Source: CBDFHB01 sp965250115 (GTDB taxonomy: Bacteria; Acidobacteriota; Vicinamibacteria; Marinacidobacterales; SMYC01). From it: a DNA stretch of 64,000 nucleotides. Under the pieces are notes generated by a model. The model was given only the letters and a program-made list of their open reading frames with translations, was not told the origin of the DNA and did no database searches. The stretch lies in NCBI GenBank assembly GCA_965250115.1, contig CBDFNJ010000002.1, forward strand, positions 558,001 to 622,000, given 5' to 3'. Below, in pieces: positions 44,025 through 52,119 of the stretch (position 1 is the first letter of the stretch; each line of letters begins with the position of its first letter). A program made the position numbers and the translations under genes.

Positions 44025-44585
44025 TCATCGAAGTTCAATACTGCTCAACACCGCACTGCAGAGCGACGACGCACCTTTGCTCGGCTTCCCTTCAGTGAGG
44101 TACTTTTTGAGCGGCAATTCATCTACACTAAACTCGAATACCATCCCCCGCTCTTTATCTAATAGACGCAAAAAGCCACCATCCTCATACCCCAAAGCAA
44201 ACTCTGTTTCTGGGTAAACTGACAAGACGTCACAATATTCTTGACCTACACTGGTACCCCTACTCGTCCTAAAGACAGAAGAGTAAAACGACAAACTACT
44301 AACAATCCCATTGTTCATTCTAAGAAAAATAGATCGTTGACCTATTGAAAGTCTTAGTCCGTTTTCATACATGCCTGGATCATGCAAGGGCAACTCGAAA
44401 GACTCAATACGAGACTGACCAAAAGTCTTTCGCAGATCATTCTCTTGAAGTCCAATTATATTGCGATAAGAATCAACTTCATATTTATACTCGCCACCCT
44501 CTTGCCCACTGCTGGCTGTACTCAGAAATAAAGTGAAAATAAGAAGTAATGAGCGAAACAAATCAGTCATTTTTTGTGAATCCAT
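44025..44585 (-). CDS. AT-rich exported protein, unknown
   Basis: 186 residues from ATG 44585, or 181 from ATG 44570, which starts directly at the signal peptide MTDLFRSLLLIFTLFLSTAS. The mature part is polar (YKYEVDSYRNIIGLQENDLR, then SLSFYSSVFRTSRGT) with two Cys. Base composition is much richer in A/T than the flanks, so it is probably a recently acquired cargo gene. No family recognised. Confidence 0.5.
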   Translation of the reverse strand: MDSQKMTDLFRSLLLIFTLFLSTASSGQEGGEYKYEVDSYRNIIGLQENDLRKTFGQSRIESFELPLHDPGMYENGLRLSIGQRSIFLRMNNGIVSSLSFYSSVFRTSRGTSVGQEYCDVLSVYPETEFALGYEDGGFLRLLDKERGMVFEFSVDELPLKKYLTEGKPSKGASSLCSAVLSSIELR

Positions 44586-44677
44586 CCCTTTCCTATATCA
44601 CGGAAAAGACCGCCCCCTTGACATCCCGAGCGGCGCCGTGAAAGGGTCAGCGACCCCCAAACGAGGAGAAATCCGGC

Positions 44678-45490
44678 TCAAGACGTCGGCAAGGTTTTCG
44701 CTTTCCACCGGACCTCGCCGATGACCGGGGCGTCTTTGGGCCACGGTGCCGACGGCCAGTCAGGGTGATCGCTCGTGAGCAGCCAGTTGCCGTCCTCGTC
44801 CTTTCCCGCGCGCTTGGCGACCAGCCCCTCGTCCGTGCGCACCACGAACAGATGCCCGAGGCGCCGACGGCGCTGGGCACGATTCACGAGGATAGAGCAA
44901 CCGTCTTCCAGAGTCGGTTCCATCGACTCGCCCATCACTCTGATCACGCTGCACTGGTTCGGTTCGAGCGCATGACGGTCGAGCCAGTCGCGACGGAACC
45001 ACAACGACCCCGTCACCGTCTCGGTGTCCACCTGAGCGCCGCCTCCCGCCGCAGCCGCCAGCTCGCGCACCTCGACCGGCCGGGCTCCCGGCACGTCGTC
45101 GTCGCCGGCAGCGGACGCCGCCGGATGCGCCAGAGCGCCGTCGTCGGTGAGCTCATCCTCCCGTGGGGGAAGGCGCGACAACAGATCGTTCAGCGTCTCT
45201 TGCAACGCCGTCTCGCGTTGTGTGATCTCATCACGCAGAACCGCTACCCATGCGAGCGGCAAGTCCTGTGGCTTGGTTGAGCTCGAGTCATCGCGCGGCG
45301 GTCCCACGTTGAGCTCGAGTTTGAGAGCGTCGCAAATCTCGATCAGCCGCCCGAGCCTTGGTTCTTGTCCCTTCAGAACATATCGAAATGCGTTAACCGG
45401 CAACCCGGCTTCACGGGCCGCTCGAGAGGGGTTCAGCCGTTGGCACTTCATCTGCTGCCGAATTATGGCTACGACTTCCTGAGTGCGCAT
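44678..45490 (-). CDS. Phage CI-like repressor: HTH plus S24 peptidase domain
   Basis: 270 residues. N-terminal helix-turn-helix (NPSRAAREAGLPVNAFRYVL, about 19-38), a flexible Asp/Ala-rich middle, and a LexA/CI-type S24 domain. The latter has the catalytic serine in VMGESMEPTLEDG (about 195) and the general-base lysine in EGLVAKRAG (about 232). Such repressors hold the lysogenic state and self-cleave on DNA damage. Transcribed away from the excisionase/integrase side, as usual. No obvious active-site loss. Confidence 0.85.
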   Translation of the reverse strand: MRTQEVVAIIRQQMKCQRLNPSRAAREAGLPVNAFRYVLKGQEPRLGRLIEICDALKLELNVGPPRDDSSSTKPQDLPLAWVAVLRDEITQRETALQETLNDLLSRLPPREDELTDDGALAHPAASAAGDDDVPGARPVEVRELAAAAGGGAQVDTETVTGSLWFRRDWLDRHALEPNQCSVIRVMGESMEPTLEDGCSILVNRAQRRRRLGHLFVVRTDEGLVAKRAGKDEDGNWLLTSDHPDWPSAPWPKDAPVIGEVRWKAKTLPTS

Positions 45491-45560
45491 AGACTCATTT
45501 TAACACAAATAATCTATATATTAAAATAGAAAATACTTGAAAACGATCCCTTTTTGGATT
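45491..45560. promoter_or_regulatory. AT-rich repressor promoter/operator region
   Basis: A markedly AT-rich block just upstream of the repressor contains TAATCTATATATTA, a near palindrome, flanked by TTTTAA and TTAAAA. It sits between the divergently transcribed repressor and excisionase-like genes, where phage operators are expected. Binding sites are inferred. Confidence 0.45.
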
Positions 45561-45723
45561 ATACGTTCCCTTACACTGCAAGGGGCCCTTTTCAAGGGAA
45601 GACCGTCGAGAAAGAAGTTTGCGATCTCCACCCAATGAAGCGAAGGGGTTACTCGCGGTGCGTGGTGAAAACGTTCAAATCAAGCGGAGGGGTGTTCGCT
45701 CTCTTTTAAGTTAGAAGGCTAGT

Positions 45724-45753
45724 GGAGTCGGGTAGTTGCAGCTACCCGACTCC
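45724..45753. other. Perfect 12-bp-stem hairpin
   Basis: GGAGTCGGGTAG and CTACCCGACTCC pair around TTGCAG. There is no T-run, so it is not a standard terminator. It lies in the leader of the excisionase-like gene and could be a protein-binding palindrome or an RNA element. The rest of 45561-45878 has no gene. Confidence 0.5.
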
Positions 45754-45878
45754 GGTGAATCCAGGAAAACCAACCATGGCCAAACACAGTAAGGTCTCGC
45801 TAGCTTCCCGCATATTATCCCCTTTTGCTCGCGCGGGTTCAACGCCAGCCGGAGACCTCCGGAAGTAGGAGGTCACAA

Positions 45879-46256
45879 TTGTCAAGAAAAGAAATCCCAA
45901 CAACCGATCTCGAGGATTTCGCGCTCTCAGGTGAAGAGCCGACGCCAGAGTTTCGGCTACACCTATTTAGGCAGCTCAGCGCATTGCTCTATCGCGGCGT
46001 TGTTTTGATTGCGTGTTCTTTCAAGCGGAAGCAGGTACAACAACGGCACCACGATAGTTTATTGAAGCCCACTGAAGCCGCGAAGCGCCTTGGTGTCTCG
46101 CGGCAATATTTCTATGACCACGAAGAAACACTACCGTTCACGTTTCGTCTACCGAGCGGTGCACTGCGCATTTCGGAAAACGGGATGGAACGTTGGGCTG
46201 CGAATCGACTGAGTGAGCCTACCAACTGTCTTTACACGAACAAGAAAGAGAGGTGA
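45879..46256 (+). CDS. Excisionase-like / MerR-type DNA-binding protein
   Basis: 125 residues from TTG 45879, chosen because AGGAGG lies six bases upstream. The C-terminal part is an HTH_17-type winged helix (SLLKPTEAAKRLGVSRQYFY, then FRLPSGALRISENGMERW). The N-terminal 70 residues are acidic and unlike excisionases. Directly before the integrase gene (three bases), so a role in excision or its control is likely. Confidence 0.65.
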   Translation: MSRKEIPTTDLEDFALSGEEPTPEFRLHLFRQLSALLYRGVVLIACSFKRKQVQQRHHDSLLKPTEAAKRLGVSRQYFYDHEETLPFTFRLPSGALRISENGMERWAANRLSEPTNCLYTNKKER

Positions 46257-46757
46257 GAAATGCGTGGATTTGGAGGTGTTTATAAACGGACAGGAACGAA
46301 GTACTGGTGGATCCGATACAGCATTCACGGCGAGCCTCAGTACGAGAGCTCGAAATCGACAAAGAAATCGGACGCGAAACGACTCCTGAAGAAAAGGCTA
46401 CAGGAAGCCGAACGCTATGCTGAGGCACCTAAGAGAATGACGATGGCCGACGCTTTACGTGACTATGCTGACGACGTTGAACTTCGCGAACTGCGAAGCG
46501 CCAAACAGATCAAGCGGTGTTGCCTGCGTGTGCAAGAGCGTATCGGCTCTATGCTTCTTCGGGAAGCAACAACAAAAGCGCTCCGCTCCCTCCAAAAGCA
46601 ACTCCGGGACGATGGCTACTCGCCTGCGTCGACGAATCAATACGTCACCACAGCCGGGGCAGCTCTTAAGCTCGCTGTTACGAATGGATATATCGTTGGC
46701 ACTCCCGTCATGCCAAAGCAACTAAAGTGAACCGCCCCGGGTTTTCCGGAGACTGTT

Positions 46758-47675
46758 TTAGTTGAGTCTCGCCATCTCTAGCGAGCCTTCCTGCGACCGA
46801 TAGTAGTTCATCTCGTACTCGACGGGGGAGACATTTCCGATCGGCTCCAAGAGTCGTTGCGTGTTGTACCAATGGACCCACTCGAGGGTGGCGAACTCAA
46901 CGTCTTCGAGACCACGCCAGGGCCCACGTCGACGGATCACCTCGGTCTTGTAGAGGCCGATGATGGATTCAGCCAAAGCGTTATCGTAAGAGTCGCCTCG
47001 GCTGCCGACGGACGGCTCAATACCCGCCTCGGCGAGCCGCTCGGTGTAACGGGTCGAGACGTACTGCACGCCGCGATCGCTGTGATGCACCAATGGATCT
47101 TCTGGGTTTAGTCGGCGCTCGTGCAGCGCCTGCTCCAACGCATCGAGAGCGATGCCGGCAGTCAACGATGTCGTCGCTCGCCAACCGACGATGAGTCGAG
47201 CGAAGACGTCGATGACGAAGGCGACGTACACGAAGCCGCGCCACGTGGCAATGTAGGTCAGGTCCGAGACCCAGAGCTCGTTCGGGCGTGTGGCGTTGAA
47301 GTCGCGCTCCACGAGGTCCATCGGGCGAGCGCCGCTCGAATCCGGCTTCGTCGTCTTGAATCGACGTCCACGGACCGCGCCCTGGAGACCCATTTCACGC
47401 ATCAGACGGGCCACCGTGCATCGAGCCACGTCGCGGCCCTCACGGCACAGCTGACGCCAGACCTTGCGCACGCCATACACGTCAAAGTTCTCTTGCCGTA
47501 CACGACGAATCTCGCCGCGGAGTTGGACGTCGCGCTTCGCTCTCGCTGGCTGGCGGCTTGGGTCCTTCTCTCTCGCTTTCTGCTCGTAATAGGTCGACGG
47601 GGCGATCGGAAGCATCCGGCAGATCGGCTCGACCCCGTAATTTTCACGGTTCGCGTCCACGAACAACACATTCAC
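46758..47675 (-). CDS. IS3 transposase OrfB (copy 3)
   Basis: 305 residues with intact DDE core. It differs from copies 1 and 2 at a few positions (WRQLCREGRD, LTYIATWRG, RRLNPEDP, YVSTRYTER). GTG start overlaps OrfA. Confidence 0.95.
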   Translation of the reverse strand: MNVLFVDANRENYGVEPICRMLPIAPSTYYEQKAREKDPSRQPARAKRDVQLRGEIRRVRQENFDVYGVRKVWRQLCREGRDVARCTVARLMREMGLQGAVRGRRFKTTKPDSSGARPMDLVERDFNATRPNELWVSDLTYIATWRGFVYVAFVIDVFARLIVGWRATTSLTAGIALDALEQALHERRLNPEDPLVHHSDRGVQYVSTRYTERLAEAGIEPSVGSRGDSYDNALAESIIGLYKTEVIRRRGPWRGLEDVEFATLEWVHWYNTQRLLEPIGNVSPVEYEMNYYRSQEGSLEMARLN

Positions 47676-47992
47676 CTCGGTCGGCGGTCGAGCTCCGCCT
47701 GGGCGAAAAACGCCGACGCCTTGCGAAGGATCTCGTTCGCCCGCTTTAGCTCACGGTTCTCTCGCTCAAGCTCCTTCAGCCGCTGACGCTCGTCCGTCGT
47801 CAGTCCCGCTCGTTTCCCAGCATCACGCTCTGCTCGCCGCACCCACGTGCGTAGCGTTTCCCGCGTACAGTCAATCTTCGACGCAATCGATGAGATCGCT
47901 GACCACTGAGATTCGTGCTGAGCCTGCTGGTCGAAAACCATCCGCACTGCGCGCTCTTTTACCTCCGGTGAATACCTGCTTCGTCTTGCCAT
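47672..47992 (-). CDS. IS3 transposase OrfA (copy 3)
   Basis: 106 residues; second residue is Ala (MARRSRYSP) rather than Thr. HTH and zipper intact. Confidence 0.95.
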   Translation of the reverse strand: MARRSRYSPEVKERAVRMVFDQQAQHESQWSAISSIASKIDCTRETLRTWVRRAERDAGKRAGLTTDERQRLKELERENRELKRANEILRKASAFFAQAELDRRPR

Positions 47993-48703
47993 GACTCCAT
48001 CCTCTCAAGAGTTGGAGTCTCCGGGAAACCCGGGGCGGTTCAAAAGTGTCCCAAGCCACGACAAGGTTTCCTTGAACACGACGACTTCCTGGCGATCGCT
48101 CAACACCTGCCAACGTGGGCAGTCGATCCATGGGAGATGTTTTATAGAACGGGATGGCGTCGAAGTGAAGTGCTGGAGCTCACATGGGATGAGGTCGACT
48201 TCAAAGGCCGATCCGTTAGGCTCGACCCAGATCGAAACAAGATTGGAGAACCCAGACCGTGGCCGATCAATGTTTTCTTAGAGGAGCTGATCAAAGGGCG
48301 ACTCAAGTCTAGAGTCGTTGGCCTTCCTTATGTCTTTCACCGAAGTGGTAAAAGGATTACGAAAAGCACGTGGAGGAGCCATTTCATTGCTGCCTGTCGC
48401 GAGACGTCCAGAAGTTTCTACACCCATGATTGCCGGCGAACCGCAGCTAGAAATCTTGAGCGTGCAGGGGTCCCCCGCGCCGTAGCGATGAAGCTGCTCG
48501 GACACAAAACGGAAGAAATGTTTAAGAGGTATCGCATCGTTGACGAACAGGACCTCGAAGACGCAACCAACAAACTCGAAGCTTACTTTCAGAAAATGGA
48601 CAACACCTTCGGGGATCGCGTGGTCTCTATTCGATGAGCGCTCAGAAAAAGTCGCAATTTTTTACTTGACAGGCCACATCGCGGTGTACGACCATCACCC
48701 ATC

Positions 48704-48889
48704 ATGAAAGGCGAAGAGCTCCGACGACTCATGAAACAAATTGGCGACAATGCTGATCAGCTTGCCGAGCGTCTCGGTGTTCACCGTTCGACCGTTTTCA
48801 GATGGCTGGCGAACGAGTTCCCGATTCCGGTTGCAACCGGAAAGCTCGTTCGAATACTCGCCAAGCAAAAGAGGGGGGCGGCCGCGTGA
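48704..48889 (+). CDS. Small HTH regulator
   Basis: 61 residues forming one helix-turn-helix (LRRLMKQIGDNADQLAERLG then VHRSTVFRWLANE). ATG 48704. A TTGACA hexamer at about 48665 may be its -35 box. It sits just after the integrase at the end of the prophage region, so it is probably the last phage gene. Confidence 0.65.
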   Translation: MKGEELRRLMKQIGDNADQLAERLGVHRSTVFRWLANEFPIPVATGKLVRILAKQKRGAAA

Positions 48890-48980
48890 GAAAAGCCGCT
48901 CTCGAACATGGACAGAACGCGTACAGCATTCCTAGAATTCTAGCTGTAAACTGTTACAACAACACACCCTCATACAATAT

Positions 48981-50054
48981 CTACTCATATTTGGGAAGTA
49001 TGGCTAATTGTTCGGCAAGAGGTTTTTCCAAGAAGAGGTCAAATTCAGCGGAGAAATCCTCCGATGACATCCCGAAGGTTTTTTGGAACGCTCCTTCCCA
49101 CCCAAGTTCGTTGAGACTGGGATAGAAGGTGTCTAGTAGCGCTTCCTGGCCTACCTTGTTTAGCAGATAAGCATATGCCCAGGCACCCAAATCATAGGCC
49201 GCACCCGAACAATCATTGTCGAAAGTAAGTTCATGTAGCTTAGTCCCAGGGCAGTGTTCTTCGATCGTATTCTTGCCGCTTTTCATTTTGTTTTCAAAAC
49301 TCTGTTCGAAGGAGCTTAAACCACTATTGTCGATCGTGGTCAACTTCCCTGAGGCCCACAACTTTCTTACAGTAGTTTGCGCCATGTACTCAGCTCCACC
49401 CTCACTAGACCAGACAGGTCCCAGGAGTGCACGCCTTTCGTCCGGATCGTTTGATTGAAGGTGAGCATGCTGTACGGCGTGAAAGTACTCATGAAATACG
49501 CTTTTTTGCTCCCCTCCTGGACTTGAACCAAACAGTTTGTCAAAGCCGAGAGGATACGAAGAAATAAACAAATGAATACCCCATCCACGCTTGCCATTAC
49601 GTCCCATGGACCCACCCGCCTTCTCACGTACAATGGCGTCAGCGCCTTTCTGCCGATAGTACTCAAATCGATGTTTTTCGTTAGGGTCCAGGTTCTCACT
49701 TAGGCATTGAGACTTTTCAGAATCCCCACGCTGCGAGCGACGTTCACAGAATAGTTCAGTAAGGTCCTTGGCAGCCTCTAGATCCGTTCCTAGCACCCAA
49801 TACTCCAGAGGTCCGTAGTTTCCCCATTCAGCCGTTGCTACAAGCAATGTATTGGTTAAACCGCTACGTACATCGTCAGACAAGTCTTCTGCAAAGAATG
49901 TCTCTGGTGGAGCCTCGATAATTTGTCCCCAAGTGTCTGCTACCGTATCTTCATTCGCCGAGCTTTCTTCTGAAGGAAGGTCCTGATCTTGAACGTTGGC
50001 ACCTACACAAGAAATTAATAATGTTAATCCAAAGAATAAAAGTAGTTTCTTCAT
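48981..50054 (-). CDS. AT-rich lipoprotein with HExxH metallopeptidase motif
   Basis: 357 residues. Signal MKKLLLFFGLTLLISC gives a lipidated Cys at 16. Acidic linker, then a peptidase-like domain with SVFHEYFHAVQHAHLQ (zinc HExxH, about 191-195) and SSEGGAEYMAQTTVRK about 25 residues later, where a Glu could be the third ligand (gluzincin arrangement). The C-terminal helix bundle contains AYDLGAWAYAYLLNKVGQEA. Composition is clearly A/T-rich compared with neighbours, implying transfer from another lineage. Probably an outer-membrane lipoprotein protease; substrate unknown. It lies between prophage end and an IS3 fragment. Confidence 0.65.
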   Translation of the reverse strand: MKKLLLFFGLTLLISCVGANVQDQDLPSEESSANEDTVADTWGQIIEAPPETFFAEDLSDDVRSGLTNTLLVATAEWGNYGPLEYWVLGTDLEAAKDLTELFCERRSQRGDSEKSQCLSENLDPNEKHRFEYYRQKGADAIVREKAGGSMGRNGKRGWGIHLFISSYPLGFDKLFGSSPGGEQKSVFHEYFHAVQHAHLQSNDPDERRALLGPVWSSEGGAEYMAQTTVRKLWASGKLTTIDNSGLSSFEQSFENKMKSGKNTIEEHCPGTKLHELTFDNDCSGAAYDLGAWAYAYLLNKVGQEALLDTFYPSLNELGWEGAFQKTFGMSSEDFSAEFDLFLEKPLAEQLAILPKYE

Positions 50055-50186
50055 TGTCGAAAAGCCTCCTATGCACAGCGCATCTTACACTCCCTCGGAA
50101 AGTGCGCCAATCTTAGTTGGGAATTGAAACGGCTCCAAACTCCGTGGTTTGATGGCGTTGGACAAAACAAAATCAAGCCACGAAGC

Positions 50187-50423
50187 GAACCGCCCCGGGT
50201 TTCCCGGAGACTCCAACTCTTGAGAGGATGGAGTCATGACAAGACGAAGCAGGTATTCACCGGAGATGAAAGAGCGCGCAGTGCGGATGGTTTTCGTCCA
50301 GCAGACTCAGCACGAATCTCAGTGGTCAGAGATCTCATCGATTGCGTCGAAGATTGACTGTACGCGGGAAACGCTACGCACGTGGGTGCGGCGAGCAGAG
50401 CGTGATGCTGGGAAACGAGCGGG
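50187..50423 (+). mobile_element. IS3 copy 4, left fragment only
   Basis: Left inverted repeat (GAACCGCCCCGGGTTTCCC) and the first 62 or so codons of OrfA (from ATG 50236, with several substitutions such as VFVQQTQHESQWSEISS). Then it is cut by the 87-bp mini-element. The rest of the IS is missing. Confidence 0.9.
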
Positions 50424-50510
50424 TGTGCCTTCTATTTATTCATCCGCGCGCACCGAACTTGCTAAGCTGCTGATTTATGGTCTATTTCGAAAGATCCGAG
50501 TTTTGGCACA
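50424..50510 (+). mobile_element. 87-bp mini-element (L end plus R end only), copy 2
   Basis: Starts TGTGCCTTCTATTTATTC and ends TCCGAGTTTTGGCACA. Same length as 24171-24257, with about two mismatches near the R terminus. It interrupts IS3 OrfA, giving a clear order: IS3 first, mini-element later. The GGACGGGG flank follows. Confidence 0.85.
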
Positions 50511-50724
50511 GGACGGGGTGCAGATCATATTGGTCAACCGATATGGGGAAGCCGGATGGGGGGCTGTGCGGGAAACGCTCAGAAAGAACCCGTCCGTGTG
50601 GTCGCTGGCACATCGCGGGAGGGCCGTTGAAATGATCGCTCCCCCTCCTCCTACTCTCGGAGGACTCCTCAAGCTGGCTCAGGAGCAAGCGCGGCGCGCG
50701 GCTCAGGGGGATTCTGACTCGTGA
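50511..50724 (+). other. Orphan C-terminal coding fragment
   Basis: In frame after the mini-element: GVQIILVNRYGEAGWGAVRE, then RKNPSVWSLAHRGRAVEMIA and a Pro-rich linker with an Ala-rich helix, stop at 50724. It reads like the end of a real protein but I do not recognise it. The 5' part is missing. Bases 50725-50921 carry no further gene. Confidence 0.35.
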
Positions 50725-50921
50725 CCCCCGTCGATCACCAGACTCTTCAATGACCACAACTGGGGAAAACTGGGTGACCCTTGATACCTCGCCACAAGGG
50801 GGCTGGTCATGGACCACACCGCTGGGCGGCACCGCAGATCTTGGTCAAGATGCGGTCGCCGAGCGTTTCTTTGGTCAGGCCGGTTCGCAGCGGACCGTCG
50901 AAACCCGAGAGGAGGAGAAAC

Positions 50922-51734
50922 GTGAAGTATCGTCATTCATTCCTGCAGGTACTCGCGGTTGTCTTCCTCGCTGGCACACAATACGCCTGCCGGGCGGATG
51001 CACCGAGCCAGGGGGATGCAGAGGACCAGATGGACGCGGAGCGCGCGCAGGGCGCAGCGACCGGCGAGGTTCACTGGAGCTACGAAGGCGACACCGGACC
51101 GTACCAATGGGGTGGGCTGGATTCGTCCTTCGCGGTCTGTGACAGCGGGGTCCAGCAATCTCCGATCGATCTGACGGATGCGATCTCGGCAGGCGGAGGG
51201 GGACTCGAAATCCAGTGGCAACCCGCGGCGGGCGAGGTCGTGGATAACGGACATACCATCCAGGTCAACATAGACGCCTGGAGTTCCATCACTCTGCAGG
51301 GCCGGCAATTCTCGCTCTTGCAGTTCCACTTCCATCTGCCGAGCGAACACACAGTCGATGGGGAAGAGTACCCGTTGGAGGTCCACTTTGTGCATCAGGC
51401 CGAGGAGGGTGATCTTGCGGTGATCGGGGTCTTCATGGACGTCGGCGGCGTGCACTCGGCCGTCCAGAGCATCTGGGATGCCATACCAGGCGTCGATCAG
51501 GCGCCCACACCGCTGGTCGACCTCGATCCGAACGCCTTCCTGCCCGGAGGCCGGAGCTACTTCCGGTACGCCGGCTCCCTGACGACGCCACCCTGCTCTG
51601 AGGTGGTCAACTGGGTGGTGCTTACCGAGGCAATTGCAGTTTCGCAGGCACAGGTCGATGCCTTCGCGGCCCTATATCCGATCAACGCGCGTCCGGTCCA
51701 GCCACTCTATCGGCGGTTCATTCTGACGAGGTAG
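50922..51734 (+). CDS. Alpha-class carbonic anhydrase, exported
   Basis: 270 residues from GTG 50922, with AGGAGG eight or so bases before. Signal peptide (FLQVLAVVFLAGTQYAC), possibly lipidated. The alpha-CA domain shows WSYEGDTGPYQWG, QQSPIDLTDA, the zinc histidines in LQFHFHLPSEH (two His) and LEVHFVHQ (third His), and the late GSLTTPPCSEVVNWVV. All catalytic positions are kept. It interconverts CO2 and bicarbonate in the periplasm. Monocistronic. Confidence 0.95.
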   Translation: MKYRHSFLQVLAVVFLAGTQYACRADAPSQGDAEDQMDAERAQGAATGEVHWSYEGDTGPYQWGGLDSSFAVCDSGVQQSPIDLTDAISAGGGGLEIQWQPAAGEVVDNGHTIQVNIDAWSSITLQGRQFSLLQFHFHLPSEHTVDGEEYPLEVHFVHQAEEGDLAVIGVFMDVGGVHSAVQSIWDAIPGVDQAPTPLVDLDPNAFLPGGRSYFRYAGSLTTPPCSEVVNWVVLTEAIAVSQAQVDAFAALYPINARPVQPLYRRFILTR

Positions 51735-51834
51735 CGAAGGGGAGTAAGACGATGTATACGATGTTCATGGCCGCTCCGTAGTTGCGCGTTATCTGCAGTG
51801 CTGGGCCGAGCCAGCCGCGACCACAGCACTATCC

Positions 51835-52050
51835 CGTCGTGTCCAAAAATACAAACGGACTCAAGACCGGCGCGCCGGGGCGTTTCGGATGAGAGGTGTC
51901 TAGGCTTGGTTGGCAATGGGAGCTAGACTGAGAGGTCTGTTCGGGAGCACCGATCACAGAGTCAGTGCCCCGTCGGCTGGTCTCCGCGAATTTCGAGAAC
52001 GCCTCGAGGATTCGGGCTGTCGGGCTCTGTTCGTATTTTCGGACACGACG
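51835..52050 (+). mobile_element. 216-bp C-type mini-element
   Basis: Inverted ends CGTCGTGTCCAAAAATAC and GTATTTTCGGACACGACG bound a non-coding interior. Left-end sequence equals the C-type termini elsewhere, and the right side matches 30285-30346. It is the only complete C-type element in the window. Bases 52051-52119 are an R-end scrap lacking its terminus. Confidence 0.8.
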
Positions 52051-52119
52051 CGATTGTAGAGCCTACGGCCCTTGGCACGGTCGCAAACACAGACTCTAAG
52101 CTGTTGATTTATCGTTTAT

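Larger units (their letters stand above)
46728..48042 (-). mobile_element. IS3-family insertion sequence, copy 3 (complete, 1315 bp)
   Basis: Same ends as copies 1 and 2. A 4-bp AAAG target duplication (46724-46727 and 48043-48046) is intact, so this is a simple, fairly recent insertion into the integrase gene. It shares small differences with copy 5 (for example QLCREGRD where copies 1 and 2 have QLRREGRD), marking a sub-lineage. Confidence 0.96.
46260..48637 (+). pseudogene. Phage tyrosine integrase, split by IS3 copy 3
   Basis: Without the IS (46728-48042) and one AAAG duplicate, codons 46260-46727 join 48047-48637 in frame to give a 352-residue integrase. It has an N-terminal arm-binding strand (FGGVYKRTGTKYWWIRYSIH), a SAM-like core-binding domain (about 60-160), and a catalytic domain. 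All expected residues are visible: Arg in YRTGWRRSEVLEL, HDCRRTAARNL (HxxR) and LGHKTEEMFKRY (H and Tyr). Only the insertion disables it. Confidence 0.93.

Noticed and set aside
45724..45753. Hairpin as a rho-independent terminator
   Set aside because: The stem is strong but no T-run follows and it precedes, rather than follows, a gene.
38691..48889. A complete functional prophage
   Set aside because: No capsid, portal or large terminase gene is visible, a structural gene is cut by IS6 and the integrase by IS3.
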